A stretch of 64,000 nt of DNA, taken from contig NZ_NIWU01000004.1 in assembly GCF_002236105.1 (NCBI RefSeq), forward strand, positions 372,001 to 436,000. Reading direction: 5' to 3'. A program made the position numbers and the translations under genes. The notes beneath the pieces were generated by a model. The model made no database searches and was not told where the DNA came from. It saw nothing but the letters and a program-made list of their open reading frames with translations. Source of the DNA: Pseudomonas umsongensis. GTDB lineage: Bacteria > Pseudomonadota > Gammaproteobacteria > Pseudomonadales > Pseudomonadaceae. Positions 52,195 through 61,455 of the stretch are shown here, piece after piece (the first letter of the stretch is position 1; every line of letters starts with the position of its first letter).

Positions 52195-53585
52195 CCATCG
52201 ACAACCGCATCCAGGTCGTGTTGATCGACGACGATCCCCACCTGCGCCAGGCCTTGAGCCAGACCCTGGACCTCGCCGGCCTGAAGATTCTGCCGCTGGC
52301 CGAAGCCAAGGGCCTGGCCGCACAACTGGAGCGCGACTGGCCAGGCGTGGTCGTCAGCGATATCCGCATGCCGGGCATGGACGGCATCGAACTGCTGACC
52401 GAGCTCCACGCCCAGGATCCGGAACTGCCGGTGCTGCTGATCACCGGCCACGGCGATGTGCCGCTGGCGGTGCAAGCCATGCGCGCCGGTGCCTATGATT
52501 TTCTGGAAAAACCCTTCGCCAGCGATGCGCTGCTCGACAGCGTGCGCCGTGCCCTGGCCTTGCGCCGACTGGTGCTGGACAACCGCAGCCTGCGCCTGGC
52601 CCTGAGCGATCGCAATGAATTGAGCACGCGCCTGGTCGGGCAGTCGCCCTCGATGCTGCGTCTGCGCGAGCAAATCGGCGCCTTGGCGGCAACTCGGGCA
52701 GACGTGCTGATCCTCGGCGAGACCGGGGCCGGTAAAGAAGTGGTTGCACGAGCCTTGCATGACCTGTCGAGTCGGCGCAGTGGTCCGTTCGTGGCGATCA
52801 ACGCCGGAGCGCTGGCCGAGTCGGTGGTCGAAAGCGAGTTGTTCGGGCATGAGCCCGGTGCTTTCACGGGCGCGCAGAAACGCCGCATCGGCAAGTTCGA
52901 ATTTGCCAACGGTGGCACGTTGTTTCTCGATGAGATCGAAAGCATGAGCCTGGACGTCCAGGTGAAATTGCTGCGCTTGCTGCAGGAGCGGGTGGTTGAA
53001 CGCCTGGGCGGCAATCAACTGATCCCGCTGGACATCCGCATCATCGCCGCCACCAAGGAAGACCTGCGCCAGGCCGCCGATCAAGGCCGATTCCGCGCCG
53101 ACTTGTACTATCGCCTGAACGTCGCGCCGTTGCGCATTCCACCGCTGCGCGAACGCGGTGAAGACGCGCTGGTGCTGTTCCAGCATTTCGCCGATGAAGC
53201 CAGCGCCCGCCATGGCTTGCCGCCCCATGAACTGCAACCCGGACAACGCGCCCTGCTGTTGCGTCACGCCTGGCCCGGCAACGTGCGCGAACTGCAGAAT
53301 GCTGCCGAACGCTTCGCCCTGGGCCTGGAACTGGCGCTGGACAACAATGAGGTGCAAGGCACGGTTGGCACGACGGTAGAAATGGTCAGCGGCGGGTTGA
53401 GCGAGCAAGTGGAAAACTTCGAAAAAACCCTGATTGCCGCCGAACTGGCGCGCTCGCACAGTTCAGTGCGCAGCGTCGCCGAAGCGCTCGGCATTCCACG
53501 CAAGACCTTGCATGACAAATTGCGCAAGCACGGCCTGAGCTTCGCCGATAGTGGCACCGCCACCCATAGCGACGACCTCGATTGA
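52191..53585 (+). CDS. dctD: Sigma-54-dependent response regulator DctD
   Basis: The start at 52191 overlaps the dctB stop. The 464-residue protein has a receiver (VVLIDDDPHLR, phosphorylation Asp in VVVSDIRMPGMDG, Lys in FLEKPFAS), an AAA+ domain (Walker A GETGAGKE, the sigma-54 contact GAFTGAQ, Walker B GGTLFLDEIES) and a C-terminal Fis-type helix-turn-helix (SVRSVAEALGIPRKTLHDKL). When phosphorylated by DctB it should activate sigma-54 promoters of dicarboxylate uptake genes. Confidence 0.94.
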   Translation: MTIDNRIQVVLIDDDPHLRQALSQTLDLAGLKILPLAEAKGLAAQLERDWPGVVVSDIRMPGMDGIELLTELHAQDPELPVLLITGHGDVPLAVQAMRAGAYDFLEKPFASDALLDSVRRALALRRLVLDNRSLRLALSDRNELSTRLVGQSPSMLRLREQIGALAATRADVLILGETGAGKEVVARALHDLSSRRSGPFVAINAGALAESVVESELFGHEPGAFTGAQKRRIGKFEFANGGTLFLDEIESMSLDVQVKLLRLLQERVVERLGGNQLIPLDIRIIAATKEDLRQAADQGRFRADLYYRLNVAPLRIPPLRERGEDALVLFQHFADEASARHGLPPHELQPGQRALLLRHAWPGNVRELQNAAERFALGLELALDNNEVQGTVGTTVEMVSGGLSEQVENFEKTLIAAELARSHSSVRSVAEALGIPRKTLHDKLRKHGLSFADSGTATHSDDLD

Positions 53586-53625
53586 GCCGCCGCCCACTTA
53601 TCCACTGCAAACAAGAGGCCCCTGA

Positions 53626-54081
53626 ATGAGCCGCGACAGTCGTCAACTGGAATCCGTCCTCCATCACGACATTCCCCTCACCCGGGACATGGGCCTGAAG
53701 GTGCTCGACTGGCACGATCAACAACTGCGCCTGTACTTGCCGCTGGACGCTAACGTCAATCACAAGAGCACCATGTTCGGTGGCAGCCTGTATTGTGGCG
53801 CGGTACTGGCCGGTTGGGGCTGGCTGCATTTGCGCCTCAAAGAAGAAGGGATAACCGACGGACACATCGTTATTCAGGAAGGGCAGATCCACTACCCGCT
53901 GCCGGTGACAGGGGATGCACATGCCATTTGCCAGGCGCCGGGTGCGCAGGTGTGGAAGAAATTCCTGGCGATGTATCAGCGATACGGACGGGCGCGGCTG
54001 GTCCTGCACACGCGGGTGGTGAACGCGGGTAGCGATGAGGATGCGGTGAAGTTTGTCGGGCAATACGTGTTGCACCGGTAA
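53626..54081 (+). CDS. YiiD C-terminal-type thioesterase domain protein
   Basis: The 151-residue protein has a hot-dog fold similar to the thioesterase half of YiiD: LPLDANVNHKSTMFGGSLYCG, where the NHKSTMFGGS helix is characteristic, then HIVIQEGQIHYPLPVTGDAH. The natural substrate is not known. It stands between dctD and an inverted REP pair. Confidence 0.8.
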   Translation: MSRDSRQLESVLHHDIPLTRDMGLKVLDWHDQQLRLYLPLDANVNHKSTMFGGSLYCGAVLAGWGWLHLRLKEEGITDGHIVIQEGQIHYPLPVTGDAHAICQAPGAQVWKKFLAMYQRYGRARLVLHTRVVNAGSDEDAVKFVGQYVLHR

Positions 54082-54166
54082 ATCAAAAGATCGCAGCCTG
54101 CGGCAGCTCCTACAGGGGTTATGTGTATACCCGTAGGAGCTGCCGCAGGCTGCGATCTTTTGATTT
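54082..54166. repeat. Inverted REP pair, GTAGGAGCTGCCGC family
   Basis: Complementary copies at 54082-54114 and 54133-54166 meet tail-to-tail between the thioesterase and cysQ genes, and abut the cysQ stop. Confidence 0.9.
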
Positions 54167-54993
54167 TAATCTCGAGCCAGCGCCAACAGTTTCTCCCGCC
54201 ATGCAGCCTTGGCCGGCAGTGCGAGGAAAAATTCGTTCAGCAGCGATTCCCGCGCCGGATAGCAGAACGGTGCGCCATTGAGATCCAGCACCTCGCCACC
54301 CGCCCCTTCCAGCACGCCTTGCGCCGCCGCCGTGTCCCACTGCGAAGTCGGCGCCAGCCGCGGATAACAATCCGCCGCCCCCTCGGCCAACAGGCAGAAT
54401 TTCAGGGAGCTGCCGATACTGGCCAGTTCCAGTTCACCCAGGCTGGCGCTCAATCCGGCCAGCAAGCGTTCCTGCTGTGGACTGGAATGGCGACGGCTGG
54501 CCACCACGGTGAACGATTGGCCGGGGCCCGGTACATCACGCACCGAAATCGCCACGGGCGTACCCCCCTGATCGCAACGCCACGCGCCGAAACCGGCACC
54601 ACCGACATAGACACGCCCGTTAGTCGGCATCGACACCACGCCGAATACCACGCGCCCCTGCTCGATCAACGCGATGTTGACGGTGAACTCTTCGCTGCCG
54701 CTGATGAATTCCTTGGTCCCGTCCAACGGATCGACCAACCACCAGCGCTGCCAACTGGCGCGAACACTCTGCGGGATGTTGGCGTCTTCTTCGGACAACA
54801 CCGGAATACTCGGATCAAGCGCCGTCAGCCCGGCCAGAATCAGATGATGAGCAGCCATGTCTGCGGCAGTCACGGGTGAATCGTCAGTCTTGGCAGTCAC
54901 GGCCGTGCCGACGCGCCAGAACGGCAAGATCGCCTCGCCGGCCTTCAATGCCAGCTCGACCACCGGCGCCATCAACGGATGGGGAAAATTCAT
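54166..54993 (-). CDS. cysQ: 3'(2'),5'-bisphosphate nucleotidase CysQ
   Basis: CysQ removes the 3' phosphate from PAP, the by-product of sulfate assimilation. The 275-residue product has the inositol-monophosphatase-type metal motifs DDSPVTAADMAAH, LSEEDANIP, VDPLDGTKEF and WDTAAAQGVLEGAGG. It begins on the nudE stop (ATGA overlap), so the two are co-translated. Confidence 0.95.
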   Translation of the reverse strand: MNFPHPLMAPVVELALKAGEAILPFWRVGTAVTAKTDDSPVTAADMAAHHLILAGLTALDPSIPVLSEEDANIPQSVRASWQRWWLVDPLDGTKEFISGSEEFTVNIALIEQGRVVFGVVSMPTNGRVYVGGAGFGAWRCDQGGTPVAISVRDVPGPGQSFTVVASRRHSSPQQERLLAGLSASLGELELASIGSSLKFCLLAEGAADCYPRLAPTSQWDTAAAQGVLEGAGGEVLDLNGAPFCYPARESLLNEFFLALPAKAAWREKLLALARD

Positions 54994-55556
54994 GGCTGGA
55001 ACACCCCGCGCTGGGTCAGCAGGTCACGGGCCAGGTACAACGCCGCCAAGGCACGGCCTTCGGTGAACTTCGGGTTCTGCGCCAGGGCCGACAATTCGCG
55101 CAGGTTGATCTTGTCCACGCCCATCGGCTCCGGCTCGTCACCTTCCAGGCGCTCTTCGTACAGGTCAGTGGCCAACACCACCTGGATTTTCTGGCTCATG
55201 TAACCAGGTGACAACGACAGCTCGGTCAGATGTTCCAACTGTCGCGCCCCATAACCTGCCTCTTCCTTGAGCTCGCGCTCGGCTGCCGCCAAAACGTCCT
55301 CGCCTGGCTCGATCAAGCCTTTAGGCAGGGATAATTCGTATGCATCGGTACCGCCGCAGTACTCTTCGACCAATACGGCATGGTCGGCATCGAGCATCGC
55401 CACGATCATCACGGCACCATAGCCTGCGCCCTTGCCGACCAATCGCTCATAGGTGCGCTCCACGCCATTGGAAAAACGCAGCTTCAGCTCCTCGACGCAG
55501 AACAAACGGCTGGTGGCGACAATCTCGCGGGCGAGGATGGTGGGTTTCTGGCGCAT
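54990..55556 (-). CDS. nudE: ADP compounds hydrolase NudE
   Basis: The 188-residue enzyme hydrolyses ADP-ribose, Ap3A and NADH in E. coli. The Nudix box Gx5Ex7REUxEExGU is complete in GLIEPGEDVLAAAERELKEE followed by AGYG. The N-terminus (MRQKPTILAREIVATSRLFC) is typical. It heads the nudE-cysQ pair and is divergent from yrfG. Confidence 0.95.
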   Translation of the reverse strand: MRQKPTILAREIVATSRLFCVEELKLRFSNGVERTYERLVGKGAGYGAVMIVAMLDADHAVLVEEYCGGTDAYELSLPKGLIEPGEDVLAAAERELKEEAGYGARQLEHLTELSLSPGYMSQKIQVVLATDLYEERLEGDEPEPMGVDKINLRELSALAQNPKFTEGRALAALYLARDLLTQRGVFQP

Positions 55557-55646
55557 GAGCGGCTCCTGGGCGATAGCGGGTTACTATACCCGGCCTATCC
55601 TGATTGTTGTCCCCGGATACCTTTTTTTACCGTTGGAGAAGTTTTT

Positions 55647-56309
55647 ATGTCCCTGCTGCCCTGGCACGACATCGATACCGTTCTGCTGGACATGGACGGC
55701 ACGCTGCTGGACCTGCACTTCGACAACCATTTCTGGCTGGAGCACTTGCCCCAGCGTTATGCCGAACTGCACGGGGTGAGCCGGGCAATGGCCGAACTGG
55801 AACTGCAGCCGTTATTTGAACGCAATGCCGGTCAGCTGCAGTGGTACTGCCTGGATTTCTGGAGTACCGAACTGAAACTACCCGTGCGCGAGCTGAAACT
55901 GGAAACGGCTCATCTGATCGCCTTGCGCCCGGATGCGGACATCTTCCTGGCGGCGATCAAGCGTGCAGGCAAGCGTGTGGTGCTGATCACCAATGCGCAT
56001 CGCGATTCGCTGTCATTGAAGCTGGAAAGAATCGAGCTGGCGCCGTATTTCGAGCGTTTGATCAGCTCCCACGATTACGGTTTCCCCAAGGAAAACTCGC
56101 AGTTCTGGGATGCCTTGCAGGCCGACATCGACTTCGACCCGGCGCGCAGCCTGTTTATCGACGACACACTGCCGATCCTGCGCAGTGCCCGGGAGTTCGG
56201 CGTGGCGCATTTGTTGGCGGTGAAAGAGCCGGATAGCCGCAAAGGGCCCAAGGACACGGCGGAGTTTGCGGCGGTCGAGGACTATCGGGATTTGATAACC
56301 GGCCTTTGA
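55647..56309 (+). CDS. yrfG: HAD-family nucleotidase YrfG (GMP/IMP nucleotidase)
   Basis: The ATG at 55647 follows a GGAGAAG site and gives 220 residues. HAD motifs are in place: LLDMDGTLLDL (catalytic Asp), ITNAHRDS, the Lys in GFPKENSQFW and FIDDTLPIL. YrfG of E. coli dephosphorylates GMP and IMP. The gene is divergent from nudE. Confidence 0.92.
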   Translation: MSLLPWHDIDTVLLDMDGTLLDLHFDNHFWLEHLPQRYAELHGVSRAMAELELQPLFERNAGQLQWYCLDFWSTELKLPVRELKLETAHLIALRPDADIFLAAIKRAGKRVVLITNAHRDSLSLKLERIELAPYFERLISSHDYGFPKENSQFWDALQADIDFDPARSLFIDDTLPILRSAREFGVAHLLAVKEPDSRKGPKDTAEFAAVEDYRDLITGL

Positions 56310-56313
56310 TTTC

Positions 56314-56400
56314 CTGTAGGAGCTGCCGCAGGCTGCGATCTTTTGATCTTGTTTTTAAAGATCAAAGTCAAAAGATCGCAGCCTTCGGCAGCTCCTACAG
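56314..56400. repeat. Inverted REP pair, GTAGGAGCTGCCGC family
   Basis: Two complementary copies, one reading GCAGGCTGCGATC and the other GCAGCCTTCGGCAG, lie between the convergent yrfG and BON-LysM genes. Confidence 0.9.
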
Positions 56401-56409
56401 GGCCTCACA

Positions 56410-56859
56410 TTATTCAGGAATACGCAACGATTGCCCCGGATAGATCTTGTTCACATCCTTGAGCATCGGTTTGTTGGCTTCGAAGATTTTGTTGTACAGG
56501 TTGGCATTGCCGTACACGCGCAGGGAAATGGCGCTCAAGGTGTCGCCCTTCTCGACCACGACAAACTTCGCGGCCACGACCACTGGACCGGTCACGGTGA
56601 TCTGGTCTTCAACACCGCTGACACCCGCCACGTTGCCCAGCGTCAGGAGAATTTTTTCCTTTTCTTCCTGCGTCTTCGCTTCGCCGCTGGCGATGACCTT
56701 ATCGCCCTCGACCTTCACCTGAATCTTGGAAGTATCGATCCCCGTCAACGCACTCTGCACATGCTTGGTCAATGCCTCGCTATTGGCTTCAGCCTTGTCC
56801 GGCGTCAACGCGTCGAGGATTTTTTCACCGGCTTCTTTGAGAAAACTGAACAGGCTCAT
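56410..56859 (-). CDS. lysM: BON and LysM domain protein (YgaU/Kbp-like)
   Basis: The start at 56859 (MSLFSFLKEAGEKILDAL) gives 149 residues; the open frame is much longer but only this part has family similarity. A BON domain spans about 25-90 (KVEGDKVIASGEAKTQEEKEK is its central part split by short strands), and a LysM domain follows at about 98-147 (VVVEKGDTLSAISLRVYG, NKIYPGQSLRIPE). E. coli Kbp/YgaU binds potassium. There is no signal peptide. Confidence 0.92.
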   Translation of the reverse strand: MSLFSFLKEAGEKILDALTPDKAEANSEALTKHVQSALTGIDTSKIQVKVEGDKVIASGEAKTQEEKEKILLTLGNVAGVSGVEDQITVTGPVVVAAKFVVVEKGDTLSAISLRVYGNANLYNKIFEANKPMLKDVNKIYPGQSLRIPE

Positions 56860-56988
56860 CGTTTCGCTCTCCTTGGGTTTCGGGTTCCAGACGTAAAAGC
56901 CTAGACCACGGCAGCCGTTTGCCAATCCAAACCGACCAATGACGCCGCTTGCGCTAGAATCGACCCCTTCCCGCACTCTGGAGCGAAG

Positions 56989-57876
56989 ATGGACATCAAG
57001 CAGCTGAAATTCCTCATCGCTCTGGATGAAACCCGCCATTTCGGCCAAGCCGCCGCACGCTGCCATATTACCCAGCCGACCCTGTCCATGCGTCTGCGCA
57101 GCCTCGAGGAGGAACTCGATCTGCCGCTGGTCAATCGCGGCCAGCGCTTTGAAGGCTTTACTGCACCTGGCGAGAGGGTGCTGGCTTGGGCGCGCACCGT
57201 CTTGGCCGCCTATGACGGCTTGTACGCCGAGGCGGCGGCCTGTCGCGGCAATCTGGTCGGCACCTTGCGCCTGGGCGTGGTGCCGCTGTCGAGCTTCGAT
57301 CCGTTGCCGCTGCTGCAGCGCCTGCACGCAGAACACCCGAACCTGCGCTTTGAACTCTCGGCACTGAGCTCCGAACAGATCCTCGAACAACTGGCGAACA
57401 ATCGCCTGGACCTCGGCGTGTCCTACCTCGAACGCCTGGATGCCGAACGCTTTGACTCCTTCGCCTTCAGTGAAACCCGCATGGGCCTGCTCTACGATCA
57501 GCGCTTCTTTACCTTTGGCGAAGCACCGCTGAGCTGGGAATCGTTGATCGAATTGCCGCTGGGCATGCTCACCAGCGGCATGCACTTTCGCCAATCCATC
57601 GACCACAACTTCCATAGCCGCGGCCTCAACCCACAGCCTTTGTTGCAGACCGATGCCGTGCATCAACTGTTACAAGCTGTGCATGGGGGCTTGTGCTGCG
57701 CGGTGATGCCGTTGGACGGTGGACTGGAAGGGCTGACCGAGCATTTGCGCCTGCAACCGATCGAAAACGCCCAAACCCTCGGCCGGCTGGGCCTGATCAT
57801 GCGCCGCAGCGCGCCACGTTCGGCCTTGGCTGAAGCGTGTTTCGCGGTTTATCAACAATCATTGATCGGCGCTTGA
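56989..57876 (+). CDS. LysR-family regulator
   Basis: The 295-residue product has the N-terminal helix-turn-helix (FGQAAARCHITQPTLSMRLR) and a C-terminal effector domain (GTLRLGVVPLSSFDPLPLLQ, LDLGVSYLERLDAERFD). It lies 92 bases upstream of fdhD in the same direction and likely controls the formate-dehydrogenase-like locus, by context only. Confidence 0.9.
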   Translation: MDIKQLKFLIALDETRHFGQAAARCHITQPTLSMRLRSLEEELDLPLVNRGQRFEGFTAPGERVLAWARTVLAAYDGLYAEAAACRGNLVGTLRLGVVPLSSFDPLPLLQRLHAEHPNLRFELSALSSEQILEQLANNRLDLGVSYLERLDAERFDSFAFSETRMGLLYDQRFFTFGEAPLSWESLIELPLGMLTSGMHFRQSIDHNFHSRGLNPQPLLQTDAVHQLLQAVHGGLCCAVMPLDGGLEGLTEHLRLQPIENAQTLGRLGLIMRRSAPRSALAEACFAVYQQSLIGA

Positions 57877-57968
57877 TCGACGACATCTATCGGCAGATCA
57901 GTAATAGCGATTAGACGTGGCAAGTTGCCGCGCCTAGTCTTAAAGCTGATCAATCCCTCGGTGATGCC

Positions 57969-58808
57969 ATGAACGCCAAGCGCCCAGCCTGCGCGGCGCC
58001 TGCCCTTGAAACGCCTGCGCCCGCCGCCAGCCACACCTACAGCTACAGCAACCTTGAGCACACGGAGTCAGCCAGCACCGCGCTGGCCGAGGAAGTCGCG
58101 CTGGCGATTGCCTTTAACGGTATCAGCCAGGCGGTGATGCTGGTGACGCCCACCGACCTTGAAGATTTCATCGTCGGCTTCAGCCTGGGCAGCGGCATTA
58201 TCCAGGACGCCTCGGATATCTATGACCTGCAACTCAGCGGCTCGGGCTCAGCGCAGTACGCGCAGGTGACCATCGCCAATCGCGCGTTCTGGAACCTCAA
58301 GCAACAGCGTCGGCAGCTGGCCGGTACCAGCGGTTGCGGCCTTTGCGGTGTTGAAGCGGTGGAGCAGGCATTGCCCGAGCTCGAAGTATTGCCCGGCGCG
58401 CCCCTGCCACCGGCTGAATGGCTGGAGGGCCTGCGCCAGCGCATCGGCGCGTTCCAGCCGCTTGGCCAACACTGCGGGGCGGTGCACGCGGCCGTGTTCA
58501 TGAACGACCAAGGCCAACTGTTGCTGGGTCGCGAAGATATCGGCCGGCACAACGCGCTGGATAAATTGATCGGCGGCTTGGTCCGCCAAAACATTTCGAC
58601 GGCTGGCGGACTGGCGATTGTCACCAGTCGATGCAGCCTCGAATTGATCCAGAAAGTCTTGCGCGCCGGCATCCAGACGCTGGTCAGCCTATCGTCGCCC
58701 ACCGGGCTCGCCGTGCAATGGGCCCGTCGCCACAACCTCAATCTCATTCATCTGCCACAAAAGAATGCGCCGCGGGTCTACAGCCCAGCGTTGGAGAACC
58801 AAGCGTGA
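57969..58808 (+). CDS. fdhD: Formate dehydrogenase accessory sulfurtransferase FdhD
   Basis: FdhD transfers sulfur from IscS to the molybdenum cofactor of formate-dehydrogenase-type enzymes. The 279-residue protein has the CxxC loop in GTSGCGLCGVEAVEQ, the helix QHCGAVHAAVFM and REDIGRHNALDKLIGG. Its TGA stop overlaps the GTG start of the molybdoenzyme, indicating a dedicated client. Confidence 0.94.
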   Translation: MNAKRPACAAPALETPAPAASHTYSYSNLEHTESASTALAEEVALAIAFNGISQAVMLVTPTDLEDFIVGFSLGSGIIQDASDIYDLQLSGSGSAQYAQVTIANRAFWNLKQQRRQLAGTSGCGLCGVEAVEQALPELEVLPGAPLPPAEWLEGLRQRIGAFQPLGQHCGAVHAAVFMNDQGQLLLGREDIGRHNALDKLIGGLVRQNISTAGGLAIVTSRCSLELIQKVLRAGIQTLVSLSSPTGLAVQWARRHNLNLIHLPQKNAPRVYSPALENQA

Positions 58809-61153
58809 GTCAACACCGTCAAGCCGACCAGACACCCGTTCCTCGATACAAGCCATACAAAGGCGCCGCCGGAGGCTGGGGCGCACTGATCAGTGTCGCC
58901 CAGGCCTGGTTGACCAGCGACAACGCGCTGAAAAACCTGCGCATGATGCTCAAGACCAACAAGAACGGCGGCTTCGACTGCCCCGGTTGCGCCTGGGGCG
59001 ATTCCAATGAAGGCGGCATGGTGATGTTCTGCGAGAACGGCGCCAAGGCGGTGAACTGGGAAGCGACCAAGCGCCGCGTCGATGCCAAGTTTTTCGCCAG
59101 GCACAGCGTCACGTCGTTGCTCGAACAAAGCGACTACTGGCTTGAGTATCAGGGTCGGCTGACCGAGCCGATGAGCTATGACGCAGAGACCGACCGCTAC
59201 AAGCCGATCAGTTGGGACGCCGCCTTTGCGCTGATCGCCAAACATCTGAACGGCTTGTCGAGCCCGAATCAGGCCGAGTTCTACACCTCGGGCCGGGCCA
59301 GTAACGAAGCAGCCTTTTTGTACCAGCTGTTCGTGCGCGCCTACGGCACCAACAACTTCCCTGATTGTTCGAACATGTGCCACGAGGCTAGCGGCGTGGC
59401 ATTGGCGCAAAGTGTCGGCGTCGGCAAAGGCACCGTCACCTTCGACGATTTCGAACACGCCGATGCCATTTTCGTCTGGGGCCAGAACCCCGGCACCAAC
59501 CATCCACGGATGCTCGAACCGTTGCGAGAGGCAGTGAAACGCGGCGCCCAGGTGGTGTGCATCAACCCGCTTAAAGAGCGCGGCCTGGAACGCTTCCAGC
59601 ACCCGCAACACGCGATTGAAATGCTTACCAACGGCGACAAACCGACCAATACCGCGTTCTTCCGACCGGCATTGGGCGGCGACATGGCGATCATGCGTGG
59701 CATGGCCAAATTCCTGCTGCAATGGGAGCGCGACGCACAGAAAGCGGGCGAGCCTGCGGTGTTCGATCACGCCTTCCTCAATGAACACAGTGTCAATGTC
59801 CTGGACTACCTGGCCACCATCGACGACACCCCATGGCAACAGATCGTCGAGCAATCCGGCCTGCCTCTGGTGGAAATCGAGCAAGCGGCGCGCATGTACG
59901 CCAAGGGCAAGAACGTCATCATGTGCTGGGCCATGGGGATCACCCAGCATCGCCATTCGGTAGCGACCATCCAGGAAATCGCCAACCTGATGTTGCTGCG
60001 CGGCAACATCGGTCGGCCGGGCGCCGGCCTGTGCCCGGTGCGTGGCCACAGCAACGTGCAGGGCGACCGGACCATGGGCATCAACGAACGGCCACCCACG
60101 GCGTTCCTCGATGCCCTTGAACGACGCTTCCAGTTCAAGGTGCCGCGCGAAAACGGCCACAACGTGGTCGAGGCGATTCATGCCATGGCCGAAGGTCGGG
60201 CCAAGGTTTTCATCGGCCTGGGCGGCAACTTCGCCCAAGCCACTCCGGACAGCCCGCGCACCTTCCAGGCCCTGCGTAACTGCGACCTGACCGTGCAGAT
60301 CAGCACCAAGCTCAACCGCAGCCACCTGACTCACGGTAAAGACGCCCTGATCCTGCCGTGCCTGGGCCGGACCGATATCGACCGGCAAACCCAAGGTCCT
60401 CAAGCGGTGACCGTCGAAGACTCGTTCAGCATGGTCCACGCCTCCAATGGCCAGCTGGAGCCGCTCTCGCAGCAGATGCGTTCGGAGCCAGCGATCCTGG
60501 CAGGCATCGCGGCAGCCACGCTGGGCAACCAGCCAGTGGACTGGAACTGGCTGGTGGCAGACTACAGCCGCATCCGCGACTTGATTGCCGATACCATTCC
60601 CGGCTTCAAGGACTTCAACGAGAGAGTCAAGAACCCGGGCGGGTTCTACCTGGGCAACAGCGCCGGTGCGCGCAAGTGGAACACTGCATCAGGCCGGGCC
60701 AATTTCCGCCCAAATGCGTTGCCCAAGGACCTGGTGCATGAGCGCACCCGTGCTACCGGTGTGTTGCCGGACCTGATCATGCAATCGATGCGCTCCCACG
60801 ATCAGTACAACACCACGATCTATGGCCTCAATGACCGTTATCGCGGAGTGAAGGGGCAGCGTGACGTGCTGTTTGTCAACGAAGCCGACATCATTCGCCT
60901 GGGCTTCAAGCCGGGGCAGAAGGCCGATATCGTTTCAATCTGGGATGACGGACTTGAGCGCCGGGTGAAAGGCTTCACGCTGCTGGCATTTGATATTCCA
61001 GCGGGGCAAGCAGCGGCGTACTATCCGGAAGTGAACCCGCTGGTGCCGTTGGAAAGCACCGGGGATGGCAGCCATACACCGACATCCAAGTTCGTGGCGA
61101 TCCGGCTGGAAGCGGCGAGTGAGACCGGATTGATCATGGCAAAGTCTGCTTAA
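58805..61153 (+). CDS. YdeP/FdhF-like molybdopterin oxidoreductase, alpha subunit
   Basis: The GTG at 58805 overlapping the fdhD stop (GTGA) is the preferred start and gives 782 residues, near YdeP size. It has the reduced N-terminal motif FDCPGCAWGD, the MGD-binding segments SGRASNEAAFLYQLF, FVWGQNPGTNHPRM and GNIGRPGAGLCPVRGHSNVQG, and a C-terminal substrate-channel domain. In E. coli, YdeP is linked to acid resistance; its reaction is not established. No beta or gamma FDH subunit gene is adjacent. Confidence 0.9.
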   Translation: MSQHRQADQTPVPRYKPYKGAAGGWGALISVAQAWLTSDNALKNLRMMLKTNKNGGFDCPGCAWGDSNEGGMVMFCENGAKAVNWEATKRRVDAKFFARHSVTSLLEQSDYWLEYQGRLTEPMSYDAETDRYKPISWDAAFALIAKHLNGLSSPNQAEFYTSGRASNEAAFLYQLFVRAYGTNNFPDCSNMCHEASGVALAQSVGVGKGTVTFDDFEHADAIFVWGQNPGTNHPRMLEPLREAVKRGAQVVCINPLKERGLERFQHPQHAIEMLTNGDKPTNTAFFRPALGGDMAIMRGMAKFLLQWERDAQKAGEPAVFDHAFLNEHSVNVLDYLATIDDTPWQQIVEQSGLPLVEIEQAARMYAKGKNVIMCWAMGITQHRHSVATIQEIANLMLLRGNIGRPGAGLCPVRGHSNVQGDRTMGINERPPTAFLDALERRFQFKVPRENGHNVVEAIHAMAEGRAKVFIGLGGNFAQATPDSPRTFQALRNCDLTVQISTKLNRSHLTHGKDALILPCLGRTDIDRQTQGPQAVTVEDSFSMVHASNGQLEPLSQQMRSEPAILAGIAAATLGNQPVDWNWLVADYSRIRDLIADTIPGFKDFNERVKNPGGFYLGNSAGARKWNTASGRANFRPNALPKDLVHERTRATGVLPDLIMQSMRSHDQYNTTIYGLNDRYRGVKGQRDVLFVNEADIIRLGFKPGQKADIVSIWDDGLERRVKGFTLLAFDIPAGQAAAYYPEVNPLVPLESTGDGSHTPTSKFVAIRLEAASETGLIMAKSA

Positions 61154-61160
61154 AGCAAAA

Positions 61161-61230
61161 TCAAAAGATCGCAGCCTTCGGTAGCTCCTACGCCGATCTC
61201 TGCAGGAGCTGCCGCAGGCTGCGATCTTTT
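61161..61230. repeat. Inverted REP pair, GTAGGAGCTGCCGC family
   Basis: Two complementary copies at about 61161-61190 and 61201-61230 lie just after the molybdoenzyme gene. One copy has changed bases (TTCGGTAGCTCC). Confidence 0.85.
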
Positions 61231-61267
61231 AGCCGTGTCGCTGGCAAAACAATTTCCAAACGCCCAC

Positions 61268-61298
61268 AAAAAAGGCCGTTTCCTCATGAAAACGGCCT
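61268..61298 (-). terminator. Terminator-like hairpin with minus-strand T-tract
   Basis: AGGCCGTTT and AAACGGCCT pair across a short loop. The T-tract follows on the minus strand only. No minus-strand gene ends here. Confidence 0.6.
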
Positions 61299-61455
61299 AT
61301 CCGAAGTAATAAAAGACCGGCGAAAAACCATTAAGTTCCGCCCAAAAAACAGTAACTTATAGAAATGTGCTGAAGTCGTGTTACTCGTCGGATTTCGATT
61401 GTCACACCCCTTACACAGCCTCAGGATCGCGTCGTCATCCCCTTGAGGTTCCTCC

